From Tistrella mobilis (GTDB taxonomy: Bacteria > Pseudomonadota > Alphaproteobacteria > Tistrellales > Tistrellaceae), in assembly GCF_039634785.1 (NCBI RefSeq), contig NZ_JBBIAB010000022.1, forward strand, positions 1 through 64,000: a DNA stretch of 64,000 bases. Direction: 5' to 3'. Of the stretch, positions 21,491-32,749 are shown one piece after another. The notes beneath the pieces were generated by a model that did no database searches, was not told the DNA's origin, and saw nothing but the letters and a program-made list of their open reading frames with translations. Both the position numbers and the translations under genes were made by a program. How positions within the stretch are numbered: position 1 is the first letter of the stretch; the number at the start of each line of letters is the position of its first letter.

Positions 21491-22498
21491 TCAGCGGAAC
21501 AGGCGGTCGCCGTCGCGGATATCGGTATAGAGCCCGGCGATCTGGTCGCCATAGCCGTTCCACTTCAGCGTCGGGATCTCTTCGCCGGTGTCGATCACCT
21601 GTTCGCGCGCCTGGCTCCAGCGCGGATGCGACACCTCGGGGTTCACATTGGCCCAGAAGCCGTATTCCTGGTCCTGCAACTGCTCCCAGAAGCTGACCGG
21701 GCGCTCGTCGGTGAAGGTGAAGCGCACGATCGACTTGATCGACTTGAAGCCGTATTTCCAGGGCACCACCAGCCTGAGCGGCGCGCCGTGCTGGCGGGGC
21801 AGCGGCTTGCCGTAGATGCCGGTGGCGATGAAGGCCAGTTCGTTTGTCGCCTCGGCCATGGTCAGCCCCTCAACATAGGGCCAGGGCAGCCAGATCGAGC
21901 GCTGGCCATGGGCCATCTCGCGATCCTCGAAGGTCTCCATGCGCAGATATTTCGCCCCGGCCTGGGGCTGCGCCAGCCTGACCAGATCGGCGAGCGGAAA
22001 GCCGCTCCAGGGTACGACCATCGACCAGGCCTCGACGCAGCGGAAGCGGTAGATCCGCTCTTCCAGCGCCATGCGGCGGATCAGCGCGTCGGCATCCAGC
22101 GTCTGCGGCGCATCGACCATACCGTCGATCGTCACCGTCCAGGGCTGGACCTTCAGCTTCTGGGCATCGGGCCAGATCCGCTTATGGGTGCCGAATTCGT
22201 AGAAATTATTGTAGGACGAGGCGGTCTTTTCCACCGTCACGGGCCGGCCCGGATCGGCATAGGCCGGGTTGGTCTTCACGGGGTAAAGATCGCTCCAGGG
22301 CGTATCGGGGGTGGGGTCTCCCGGCTGATAGGCGAAGGCGCGGCCGGGCATCAGCAGGCCGCCCCCCAGACCGCCCGCAACCGCCCCCGCCATGCCCAGC
22401 CCCAGCCCTTTGAGCACCGCGCGGCGGTCGCGCCAGACGGCTTCGGGGGTGACGGCACGCTCGGGCAGCTCCCAGCTGCGGCGGCGGATGATGCGCAT
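21491..22498 (-). CDS. msrP: Protein-methionine-sulfoxide reductase catalytic subunit MsrP (YedY)
   Basis: A periplasmic molybdenum-cofactor enzyme that repairs oxidised methionines. The 335-residue protein has a twin-arginine signal (RDRRAVLKGLGLGMAGAVAG, Arg25-Arg26) and a cleavage region near AFA-YQ. The Mo-ligand Cys sits in YRFRCVEAWSMVVPW. The YedY motif YPVKTNPAYADPGRPVT and a C-terminal KWNGYGDQIAGLYTD are present. The start ATG (22498) leaves a 24-residue N-region before the twin Arg, longer than usual. The membrane partner MsrQ is not adjacent. A terminator separates it from the upstream aminotransferase. Confidence 0.94.
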   Translation of the reverse strand: MRIIRRRSWELPERAVTPEAVWRDRRAVLKGLGLGMAGAVAGGLGGGLLMPGRAFAYQPGDPTPDTPWSDLYPVKTNPAYADPGRPVTVEKTASSYNNFYEFGTHKRIWPDAQKLKVQPWTVTIDGMVDAPQTLDADALIRRMALEERIYRFRCVEAWSMVVPWSGFPLADLVRLAQPQAGAKYLRMETFEDREMAHGQRSIWLPWPYVEGLTMAEATNELAFIATGIYGKPLPRQHGAPLRLVVPWKYGFKSIKSIVRFTFTDERPVSFWEQLQDQEYGFWANVNPEVSHPRWSQAREQVIDTGEEIPTLKWNGYGDQIAGLYTDIRDGDRLFR

Positions 22499-22629
22499 GG
22501 GTCCGGCTCCTGACCTGCGGAAAACACGGGCGACGTTGAGGGAGATACGCGCCTTTCCGGATAATGGATGCCGCGGCCGCTTGCGCAAAGACCTCACGGT
22601 CCCGCTCACGCAGGCGTGATCACCCCGAT

Positions 22630-22667
22630 AAAAACGAACCCCCCGGCCGCAGCACGCGACCGGGGGG
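22630..22667 (-). terminator. Intrinsic terminator after the aspartate aminotransferase gene
   Basis: A 12-base-pair stem with one G-T-type mismatch (22639-22650 with 22656-22667) is followed on the minus strand by ttcgttttta. It lies 37 bases past the aminotransferase stop. Confidence 0.85.
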
Positions 22668-22703
22668 CGTCGTCAGAACCGGATCCCTGCGGAAGCTGCG
22701 GGA

Positions 22704-24023
<1,320 letters not shown>

Positions 24024-24108
24024 TCAACGGAAAAGCCCTCATGCAAAAGGGGCTCCGGCCTGCTGACATCTCCTGTCAGGAGGCGGTGCGATCCGCTGCA
24101 CTCGATCG

Positions 24109-24136
24109 CTGAAAATCCTGCCGAAGATCCTATATA
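24109..24136 (+). promoter_or_regulatory. Candidate uvrB promoter
   Basis: CTGAAA at 24109-24114 and TATATA at 24131-24136 are 16 bases apart in an otherwise GC-rich region, with uvrB 65 bases downstream. The -35 match is weak. No alphaproteobacterial LexA box (GTTC-N7-GTTC type) was seen here. Confidence 0.35.
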
Positions 24137-24200
24137 TGGCAGTGGTCCCGCCGCCCGTGCGACGACCCCGCGTCCTGACCGTCTGGAGACCCGATCGCCC

Positions 24201-26411
<2,211 letters not shown>

Positions 26412-26638
26412 CGGCGGACGGGCCGCCATGGCGTGGGTTTTGCCACAGCCGGTGCCCCGAAAATCGATCCGCCCCCTGGAACCGCGCGTAGGAGAAGCGG
26501 CAGCCCCGTCGTATCATCGCCGTTGCGCAGCACCGGGCATCCGGCCCGGGCGGCGCGACGGGACCGTATTCGGGGCATGACGGCGCCGGACGGACACGCC
26601 GAAGGGCGGCCACGGATGCCGAGTGGGGGAACCAGGAC

Positions 26639-27742
26639 GTGCGGATCATCGGGCAGATCATCCTGATCGCGGGCCTTGCCGCGGCCGGCGCCGGCGCGTG
26701 GTACGGCTGGGACCGCCTGGCCGGAGGCGAGGCCGGCAAGGCCTCGGCGACGGTGACGCCGGCGACCGTGCGGCCGGTGACGGTCGAACTCGCCGCCGTG
26801 ACGCCCCGTCAGCTCGCCCGCGTGGTCGAAGCGGTCGGCACCGCCCGCGCCATGGATGCGGTGACGGTCGCCACCAAGATTTCCGGCCGGATCGCGGAAC
26901 TGAACTTCACCCCCGGCACCACGGTTGAAGCCGGCCGCGTGCTGGCCGCGCTCGACGATGCCGCGGCGCGTGCCAATGTCGCCCAGCTGGAAGCGGCAGT
27001 CCACGAGGCCCAGACCCAGCTGGAGCGCACCCGTCAGCTGCGCCAGCGCAATGCCGTCTCCGCCGCGGAATTCGACACCCGCACCACCTCGCTGGCGGGC
27101 GCCCGCGCCCAGCTCGCGGCCGCAAGGGCAGAGCTTGCCGATCACAAGGTGGTGGCCCCCTTCTCGGGCCGGGTGGGTCTGCGTCAGGTCAGCATCGGTG
27201 CGGTGGTCGGCCCCGATACCGCGATCACCACGCTCGACGACATCGACCCGATCAAGCTGTCCTTCGCGGTGCCCGAAACCGCCCTCGCCCAGCTCAGCGC
27301 CGGCCAGACCGTGGCCGCCCGCAGCGCCGCCTATCCCGACGACGCCTTCACCGGCCGGGTGCAGTTCATCGATACGCGCATCGATGTGGCGACCCGTGCC
27401 GTCACGGTGGAAGCCGCGGTCGACAACCCCGACGGGCGGCTGAAGCCGGGCATGTTCATGGCCGTGACCCTCACCCTCGACCCCGGCCCCGACGTGCCGA
27501 CCATCCCCGAGGCCGCGATGATCCGCGAAGGCAGGCTCGCCTATGTCTATGTCGCCGGCACCGACGGCGTCGCCCGGCGGCGGATCATCGAACCCGGCCG
27601 CCGTCAGGACGGGCTGATCGAGGTGCTGAAGGGGCTGGAGCCGGGCGAACCGGTGGTGGTGGCCGGCCATCAGCGCCTGCGCGACGGCGCACCGATCACC
27701 GTTGCAACCGGAACCGGCACCCCGCCGGCCACCGCCGGCTGA
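26639..27742 (+). CDS. RND efflux periplasmic adaptor (membrane fusion protein)
   Basis: A 367-residue adaptor linking an inner-membrane RND pump to an outer-membrane channel. It starts at a GTG (26639) preceded by ccagga and opens with one membrane anchor (IIGQIILIAGLAAAGAGAWY). Next come a lipoyl/barrel-sandwich half (SGRIAELNFTPGTTVEAGRV), an alpha-hairpin (about 115-160), the second lipoyl half (LADHKVVAPFSGRVGLRQVS) and a beta-barrel (FTGRVQFIDTRIDVATRAVT). It is 31 bases upstream of the RND pump. No outer-membrane factor gene follows, so a TolC-like protein from elsewhere is probably used. Confidence 0.9.
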   Translation: MRIIGQIILIAGLAAAGAGAWYGWDRLAGGEAGKASATVTPATVRPVTVELAAVTPRQLARVVEAVGTARAMDAVTVATKISGRIAELNFTPGTTVEAGRVLAALDDAAARANVAQLEAAVHEAQTQLERTRQLRQRNAVSAAEFDTRTTSLAGARAQLAAARAELADHKVVAPFSGRVGLRQVSIGAVVGPDTAITTLDDIDPIKLSFAVPETALAQLSAGQTVAARSAAYPDDAFTGRVQFIDTRIDVATRAVTVEAAVDNPDGRLKPGMFMAVTLTLDPGPDVPTIPEAAMIREGRLAYVYVAGTDGVARRRIIEPGRRQDGLIEVLKGLEPGEPVVVAGHQRLRDGAPITVATGTGTPPATAG

Positions 27743-27773
27743 TGCCCTCCCCGCTGTCGATCCGGGTGCCGTC

Positions 27774-30700
27774 ATGATCCTGTCGGACGTCTCCATCAAG
27801 CGCCCGGTCTTCGCGACCGTCCTGTCGCTGCTGCTCGTGGTTCTGGGCCTGTCCGCCGCCATCCGCCTGGCGGTGCGCGAATACCCGGATGTCGACACGC
27901 CGGAAGTGTCGATCTCCACCGCCTATCGCGGCGCGCCGGCCTCTCTGGTCGAAACCCAGATCACCGAAATCGTCGAGGGCGCGGTCAGCGGCATCGAGGG
28001 CATCCGCAGCATGCGCTCGGTCAGCCGCGACGGCCGGTCCTATGTCTCGATCGAATTCAATGTCGACCGCGACCTGGAAGCCGCGACGAACGACGTGCGC
28101 GACAAGGTCGCCCAGGTGATGGACGACCTGCCCGAGACCGCCGATCAGCCGATCATCTCCAAGGCCGATGCCGATGCCCGGGCGATGCTGTGGGTGACGC
28201 TGACCTCGGATGCGCGGGATTCGCTGGCCCTCACCGACTATGCCGACCGCTATATCGTCGACCGGCTGTCGGTGGTGCCGGGCGTCGCCTCGGTCTATAT
28301 CGGCGGCGAGCGGCGCTATGCGATGCGGATCTGGATCGACCGGCAGGCGCTGGCGGCGCGCGGGCTGACCGTCACCGACATCACCGCCGCGCTCAACCGC
28401 GAGAATCTGGAACTCCCGGCCGGCAGCATCGAGACCACCAATCGCGAGGTCACGATCCGCACCGACACCCGCTTCGCCGGCGAGGATGATTTCCGCCGCC
28501 TGATCCTGGCCGGCGGCACCGATGGCAGCCCGATCCGGCTGGGCGATGTCGCCCGGGTGGAGGTCGGCGCCGAAGACTACAAGAACGAGATCCGCTCCAA
28601 CGGCATGTCGGGCATCGGCATCGGCGTGATCCGCCAGTCGAAGGCCAATACGCTCGACGTCGCCAATGGCGTGCGGGCCGAGATCGAGCAGATCCGCACC
28701 AGCCTGCCCCCGGACATCCGGGTCGCCTATTCCTATGACGAGAGCCTGTTCATCTCGGAAGCGATCTACGAGGTGATGCATGCGCTGGTGATCGCGCTGC
28801 TGCTGGTGGTCGGCATCATCTTCATCTTCCTGCGCTCGATCGCGGCAACGCTGGTGCCGGCTGTGGCGATCCCGGTCTCGGTGATCGCCTCGCTCACCGT
28901 GCTGGGCGCGCTCGGCTTTTCGATCAACGTGCTGACCCTGCTGGCGCTGGTGCTGGCGATCGGGCTGGTGGTCGACGACGCGATCGTGGTGCTGGAGAAC
29001 ATCCATCGCCGCATCGAGGAAGGCGAACCGCCGCTGCTCGCCTCGCTGCGCGGCTCGCGCCAGATCGCCTTCGCGGTGATCGCGACCACGCTGGTTCTGA
29101 TCGCGGTCTTCGTGCCGATCTCGTTCATGGAGGGGCGCACCGGCCGGCTGTTCGGCGAATTCGGCATCGCCATGGCGGCCTCGGTCGCCTTCTCGATGCT
29201 GGTCGCGCTGACCCTGACGCCCATGATGTGCAGCAAGCTGCTGCGCGCACCGGGCAAGGCCAATGCCGCCGAGCGGCTGAGCCAGCGCTTCTTCGACGGC
29301 ATGAACCGGGTCTATGACCGCATCCTGGGCTGGGCGATGGCGGCGAAGCTGGTGGTGATCGCGATCGCGATCGGCATTTCGGTGGTCGCCGGCATCCTCT
29401 ACGACGTCATCCCCCGCGAATTCGCGCCCACCGAAGACCGTGGCAGCTTCATCGTGGTCGTCCAGGCCCCCAAGGGGGCGAGCTACGACTACACCAGCCG
29501 CAATGTCGAAAAGGTGGAAGAGATCCTGCGGCCGCTGGTCGATCGCGGTGTCGCCTCGATCGTCTTCACCATCGTCTCCCCCGGCTCCAACCGCCCCTCG
29601 CCGGTGGATCGCGCCTTCGTGATCGTGCGCCTGGCGCCCTGGTCGGAGCGCGATGTCCGCCAGGCCGATCTGGTGCGCGAGGTGTTGCCCAAACTCTCGG
29701 CGGTGCCGGGCGTGCGGGCGGTGCCGGTCAACCCGCCGGGGCTGGGCCAGCGCGGGTTTTCGGATCCGCTGGAAGTGGTGGTCGCCGGGCTCGACCGCGA
29801 GGACGTGAAGGCCTGGAGCGACATCATGCTCCGCCGGCTGCAGGACAATCCGCAGCTGACCAACGTCAACAGCGACTATGAAGAGACCAAGCCCCAGCTC
29901 GACGTCTCGGTCGACCGCGAGCGGGCGGCCGCCCTCGGCATCACGGCCCAAGAGATCGGCGGGACGCTGGAGGTGATGTTCGGCAGCCGGACCGTCACCC
30001 GCTTCGAGGATCGCGGCGAACAGTACGACGTGGTCCTCCAGGCCGCCGATGCCGATCGTGCCGCGGCGCGCGACCTCTCCAACGTCTTCGTGCGCGCCGG
30101 CACCGACGGCTCGCTGGTGCCGCTGTCCAATCTGGTGCGCATGGAAGAGGTGGCGGTGCCGCCCGAACTGCGCCGCGTCGACCGCCTGCCCGCCATCACC
30201 ATCGAAGCCGGCCTCGCCGAAGGCTATGGTCTCGGCAATGCGATCGAAGAGGTCCGCCGGATCGCCGCCGAGGAACTGCCGACGGCTGCCCGCGTCACTT
30301 TCGATGGCCAGTCGCGCGAATATGTCGATGCCGGCGCCGGCGTAATGATCGTCTTCGCGCTCGCCATTCTGATCGTGTTCCTGGTGCTGGCGGCCCAGTT
30401 CGAAAGCTGGATCCACCCGGTGATCATCCTGCTGGCGGTGCCGGTGGGGCTGACGGGGGGCCTGGCCGGCGTCTGGCTGTCGGGCGGCAGCTTCAACATC
30501 TACAGCCAGATCGGCATGGTGATGCTGGTCGGGCTGATGGCCAAGAACGGCATCCTGATCGTCGAATTCGCCAACCAGCTCCGCGACGAAGAGGGCCTGT
30601 CGCCGGCCGCCGCCGCCCGGAAATCGGCCGTGCTGCGCCTGCGCCCGATCCTGATGACGACGATCGCGACCGTGCTGGGCGCGGTGCCGCTGGCCATGGG

Positions 30701-30974
30701 CCATGGCGCCGGTGTGGAAAGCCGCAGCGCACTGGCGGTGGTGGTGATCGGCGGCATGTCGCTCGCCACCATGATGACCCTGTTCCTGGTGCCGGTGCTC
30801 TATGCGATGCTGGCGGGCTTCACCCGCCCGGCGGGCTCGATCGCAAAGCGCCTGACCGAGCTTGACCGCAACCACCCTTCGGCCCATGTCGGTGCCGAGG
30901 GCCATGGCGGTGAAGATGGCACCGCCGCCCGCGAAACCGGGCCAGGCCGCCCGTTGCCCGGCCCCGGGGAATGA
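27774..30974 (+). CDS. RND multidrug efflux transporter (HAE-1/AcrB-like)
   Basis: A 1066-residue inner-membrane proton-driven pump. It begins ILSDVSIKRPVFATVLSLLL, as AcrB-type pumps do. It has 12 membrane segments with two large periplasmic loops, and carries the RND signature GLVVDDAIVVLENIHRRIEE in membrane segment 4 (Asp pair for proton relay). The second-half counterpart is GLMAKNGILIVEFANQLRDE. Family resemblance is closest to MdtB/MexK-type single pumps, and the substrate is unknown. The start is the ATG at 27774, and codons upstream in the frame belong to the adaptor gene. The C-terminus beyond the last membrane segment is Pro/Gly-rich. Confidence 0.93.
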   Translation: MILSDVSIKRPVFATVLSLLLVVLGLSAAIRLAVREYPDVDTPEVSISTAYRGAPASLVETQITEIVEGAVSGIEGIRSMRSVSRDGRSYVSIEFNVDRDLEAATNDVRDKVAQVMDDLPETADQPIISKADADARAMLWVTLTSDARDSLALTDYADRYIVDRLSVVPGVASVYIGGERRYAMRIWIDRQALAARGLTVTDITAALNRENLELPAGSIETTNREVTIRTDTRFAGEDDFRRLILAGGTDGSPIRLGDVARVEVGAEDYKNEIRSNGMSGIGIGVIRQSKANTLDVANGVRAEIEQIRTSLPPDIRVAYSYDESLFISEAIYEVMHALVIALLLVVGIIFIFLRSIAATLVPAVAIPVSVIASLTVLGALGFSINVLTLLALVLAIGLVVDDAIVVLENIHRRIEEGEPPLLASLRGSRQIAFAVIATTLVLIAVFVPISFMEGRTGRLFGEFGIAMAASVAFSMLVALTLTPMMCSKLLRAPGKANAAERLSQRFFDGMNRVYDRILGWAMAAKLVVIAIAIGISVVAGILYDVIPREFAPTEDRGSFIVVVQAPKGASYDYTSRNVEKVEEILRPLVDRGVASIVFTIVSPGSNRPSPVDRAFVIVRLAPWSERDVRQADLVREVLPKLSAVPGVRAVPVNPPGLGQRGFSDPLEVVVAGLDREDVKAWSDIMLRRLQDNPQLTNVNSDYEETKPQLDVSVDRERAAALGITAQEIGGTLEVMFGSRTVTRFEDRGEQYDVVLQAADADRAAARDLSNVFVRAGTDGSLVPLSNLVRMEEVAVPPELRRVDRLPAITIEAGLAEGYGLGNAIEEVRRIAAEELPTAARVTFDGQSREYVDAGAGVMIVFALAILIVFLVLAAQFESWIHPVIILLAVPVGLTGGLAGVWLSGGSFNIYSQIGMVMLVGLMAKNGILIVEFANQLRDEEGLSPAAAARKSAVLRLRPILMTTIATVLGAVPLAMGHGAGVESRSALAVVVIGGMSLATMMTLFLVPVLYAMLAGFTRPAGSIAKRLTELDRNHPSAHVGAEGHGGEDGTAARETGPGRPLPGPGE

Positions 30975-31041
30975 TCCCGGGGGCGGCATCATCGGGGGCC
31001 GGGCGTCGTTTCGGTCCCCGACACCAACCACGGACCCCGAC

Positions 31042-31857
31042 ATGACCACCAGCCCGACATCACGTCCCGCAGACGGGGCCCGCCCCCTGCCCGCCCTGCC
31101 GCGCGCCGCCCTCGTCACCGGCGGGGCCAGGCGGATCGGCCGGCGCATCGCGCTGGACCTCGCCGCCGACGGCTATGCGGTCGCGGTGCATTACAACGGC
31201 TCGGCCGGGGCGGCCGAGGCGGTGTCGGCCGAGATCCGGAACGGCGGCGGCCGGGCGGTGGCGCTGAAGGCCGATCTGGCGGTGGAGGACGAGGTCGCCA
31301 CGCTGATGCCGCGCGCCGTCGATGCGCTGGGGCCGATCGGGGTGCTGGTCAACAATGCCTCGACCTTCGAATACGACGCCGTCACCACGGCCACTCGCGA
31401 AAGCTGGGATTTTCATATGGAGGTCAACCTGCGGGCGCCGTTCGTGCTGTCGCAGGGCTTCGTGCAGCAGCTGCCGGCCGCGGCCGGTGGCGCGATCATC
31501 AACCTGATCGACCAGCGGGTCTGGAATCTGACGCCCCATTTCATGACCTACACGGTCAGCAAGGCCGGGCTGTGGACGCTGACCCGCACCCTGGCGATGG
31601 CGCTGGCCCCGCGGATCCGGGTGAACGCGATCGGCCCCGGCCCGACGCTCGCCAGCATTCACCAGGATGATGCCGGCTTCCGCGAGCAGTGCGAGAAGAT
31701 GCCGCTCCGGCGCGGCACCTCGCCCGAGGAGATTTCCGAGGCGGTGCGCTTCCTGATCGGTGCCCAGGCGATGACCGGGCAGATGCTGGCACTGGATGGC
31801 GGCCAGCATCTGGGCTGGGCCCAACCGCCCCATGCACATGATGCGGCACTGGACTGA
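31042..31857 (+). CDS. Pteridine-reductase-like SDR (FolM/PTR1 group)
   Basis: A 271-residue short-chain dehydrogenase. The NADPH-binding motif is TGGARRIGRRIALDLAADGY, with the Arg after the glycines typical of pteridine reductases. NNAS follows, and the active-site Tyr/Lys are in YTVSKAGLWTLTRTLAMALA. The usual catalytic Ser is replaced by Asp (INLIDQRVWN), as in Leishmania PTR1. NAIGPGPTLASIHQ and a C-terminal LALDGGQHL complete the fold. It lies 100 bases upstream of folB, so reduction of dihydropterin/dihydromonapterin or dihydrofolate is the likely role. The start is the ATG at 31042. Confidence 0.85.
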   Translation: MTTSPTSRPADGARPLPALPRAALVTGGARRIGRRIALDLAADGYAVAVHYNGSAGAAEAVSAEIRNGGGRAVALKADLAVEDEVATLMPRAVDALGPIGVLVNNASTFEYDAVTTATRESWDFHMEVNLRAPFVLSQGFVQQLPAAAGGAIINLIDQRVWNLTPHFMTYTVSKAGLWTLTRTLAMALAPRIRVNAIGPGPTLASIHQDDAGFREQCEKMPLRRGTSPEEISEAVRFLIGAQAMTGQMLALDGGQHLGWAQPPHAHDAALD

Positions 31858-31957
31858 AGCTCGACGCGACGCGCCGGGCGGTGTAGGACTCCTGCCGCCC
31901 GGGCCGGTCTTCCGGTACCGCCTGCGATCTGATGCCGCCCCCATCCGGGAGAGCCCC

Positions 31958-32365
31958 TTGACCGATCCGATCCAATTGCGTGCCGTCCCCCAGCCGGACC
32001 ACCGGCCGTCGCGACGCCGCCTGTTCATCCGCGATCTGGTGATCGCCTGCGATATCGGCGTCCATGCGCATGAACATGGGCAGCCGCAGCGGGTGGCGTT
32101 CAACATCGACCTCACGCTGCGCGACGACGGCCCGCCGCCGGCGGATGATCTGTCCTGCGTGCTGTCCTATGAGGATCTGGTGGTCGGCATCCGGGCGCTT
32201 GCCGGCAGCGGACACGTCAATCTGGTCGAGACCCTCGCCGAACGCGTGGCTGCCCTGTGTTTTTCGGACGATCGCGTGCTGGTGGCGCGAATCCGGATCG
32301 AGAAGCTCGACGTGTTCCACGATGCCGCCGGCGTCGGTGTGGAAATCGAGCGTATGCGCGCCTGA
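31958..32365 (+). CDS. folB: Dihydroneopterin aldolase FolB
   Basis: This enzyme makes 6-hydroxymethyl-dihydropterin for folate synthesis. The 135-residue product matches the family from RLFIRDLVIACDIGVHAHEH through QRVAFNIDL, VNLVETLAERVAALC and the C-terminal VARIRIEKLDVFHDAAGVGV, with its catalytic Lys. The start chosen is the TTG at 31958 because GGGAGAG lies just upstream and family similarity starts soon after. The ATGs further upstream in the frame overlap the SDR gene and add unrelated residues. The pairing with a pteridine-reductase-like SDR suggests a small folate/pterin unit. Confidence 0.88.
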   Translation: MTDPIQLRAVPQPDHRPSRRRLFIRDLVIACDIGVHAHEHGQPQRVAFNIDLTLRDDGPPPADDLSCVLSYEDLVVGIRALAGSGHVNLVETLAERVAALCFSDDRVLVARIRIEKLDVFHDAAGVGVEIERMRA

Positions 32366-32452
32366 GCGCTGCAGAAACGAGCTTGCGCAAGCGGATGTTT
32401 CCTCATGCCGAATCGTTCGGCGTGACTGCGATCGTATGCCAATCCACCCCCT

Positions 32453-32467
32453 GAACGAGCCGGGAAC
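32453..32467. promoter_or_regulatory. Possible alphaproteobacterial LexA box
   Basis: GAAC-N7-GAAC matches the alphaproteobacterial SOS operator. It lies 283 bases before uvrC, an SOS gene in some bacteria. Only eight positions are fixed, so a chance match within 64 kb is quite possible. Confidence 0.3.
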
Positions 32468-32694
32468 GCCATGCAGCCGGCGCAACACCAGCTTTTTTTT
32501 GCACAGGGGCCCCACAATAAAGCGCTTGACAGCGAATCGGCGGGCTAAGCCCTTGATGGTACGTGGCCAGCAGCCCATTTTGACAAAAAGAACGGAAAAT
32601 CAAAGGCTTAACATTTGCCTGTTTTTTGGGCAAAGCGATGGAAAACCAAGCGGACGGCCCCGTCGCACCGGCCCTCAACACGATATACACATGG

Positions 32695-32717
32695 TTATCC
32701 ACAGTTTCCGTGGATAT
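32695..32717. promoter_or_regulatory. Head-to-head DnaA-box-like sites upstream of uvrC
   Basis: A perfect TTATCCACA (32695-32703) faces an inverted 7-of-9 match (32709-32717). Together they form a perfect inverted repeat TATCCAC-N7-GTGGATA, 33 bases before the uvrC start. Confidence 0.5.
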
Positions 32718-32749
32718 GTTGACGATCAGATGACGCTTGTGAGACGGAC

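Larger units (their letters stand above)
32366..32749. promoter_or_regulatory. AT-rich intergenic region upstream of uvrC
   Basis: This 384-base gap is noticeably less GC-rich than its neighbours. It contains a run of nine T near 32494, several TTGACA-like hexamers (about 32525 and 32580) without well-spaced -10 partners, and a short stem around ttttttgggcaaa near 32630. It also has a LexA-box-like site and paired DnaA-box-like sites close to uvrC. No gene is seen in it. Confidence 0.5.

Noticed and set aside
27696-31148. 1150-codon minus-strand frame opposite the RND pump
   Set aside because: Mirror of a strongly conserved AcrB-type gene, with no domain of its own.
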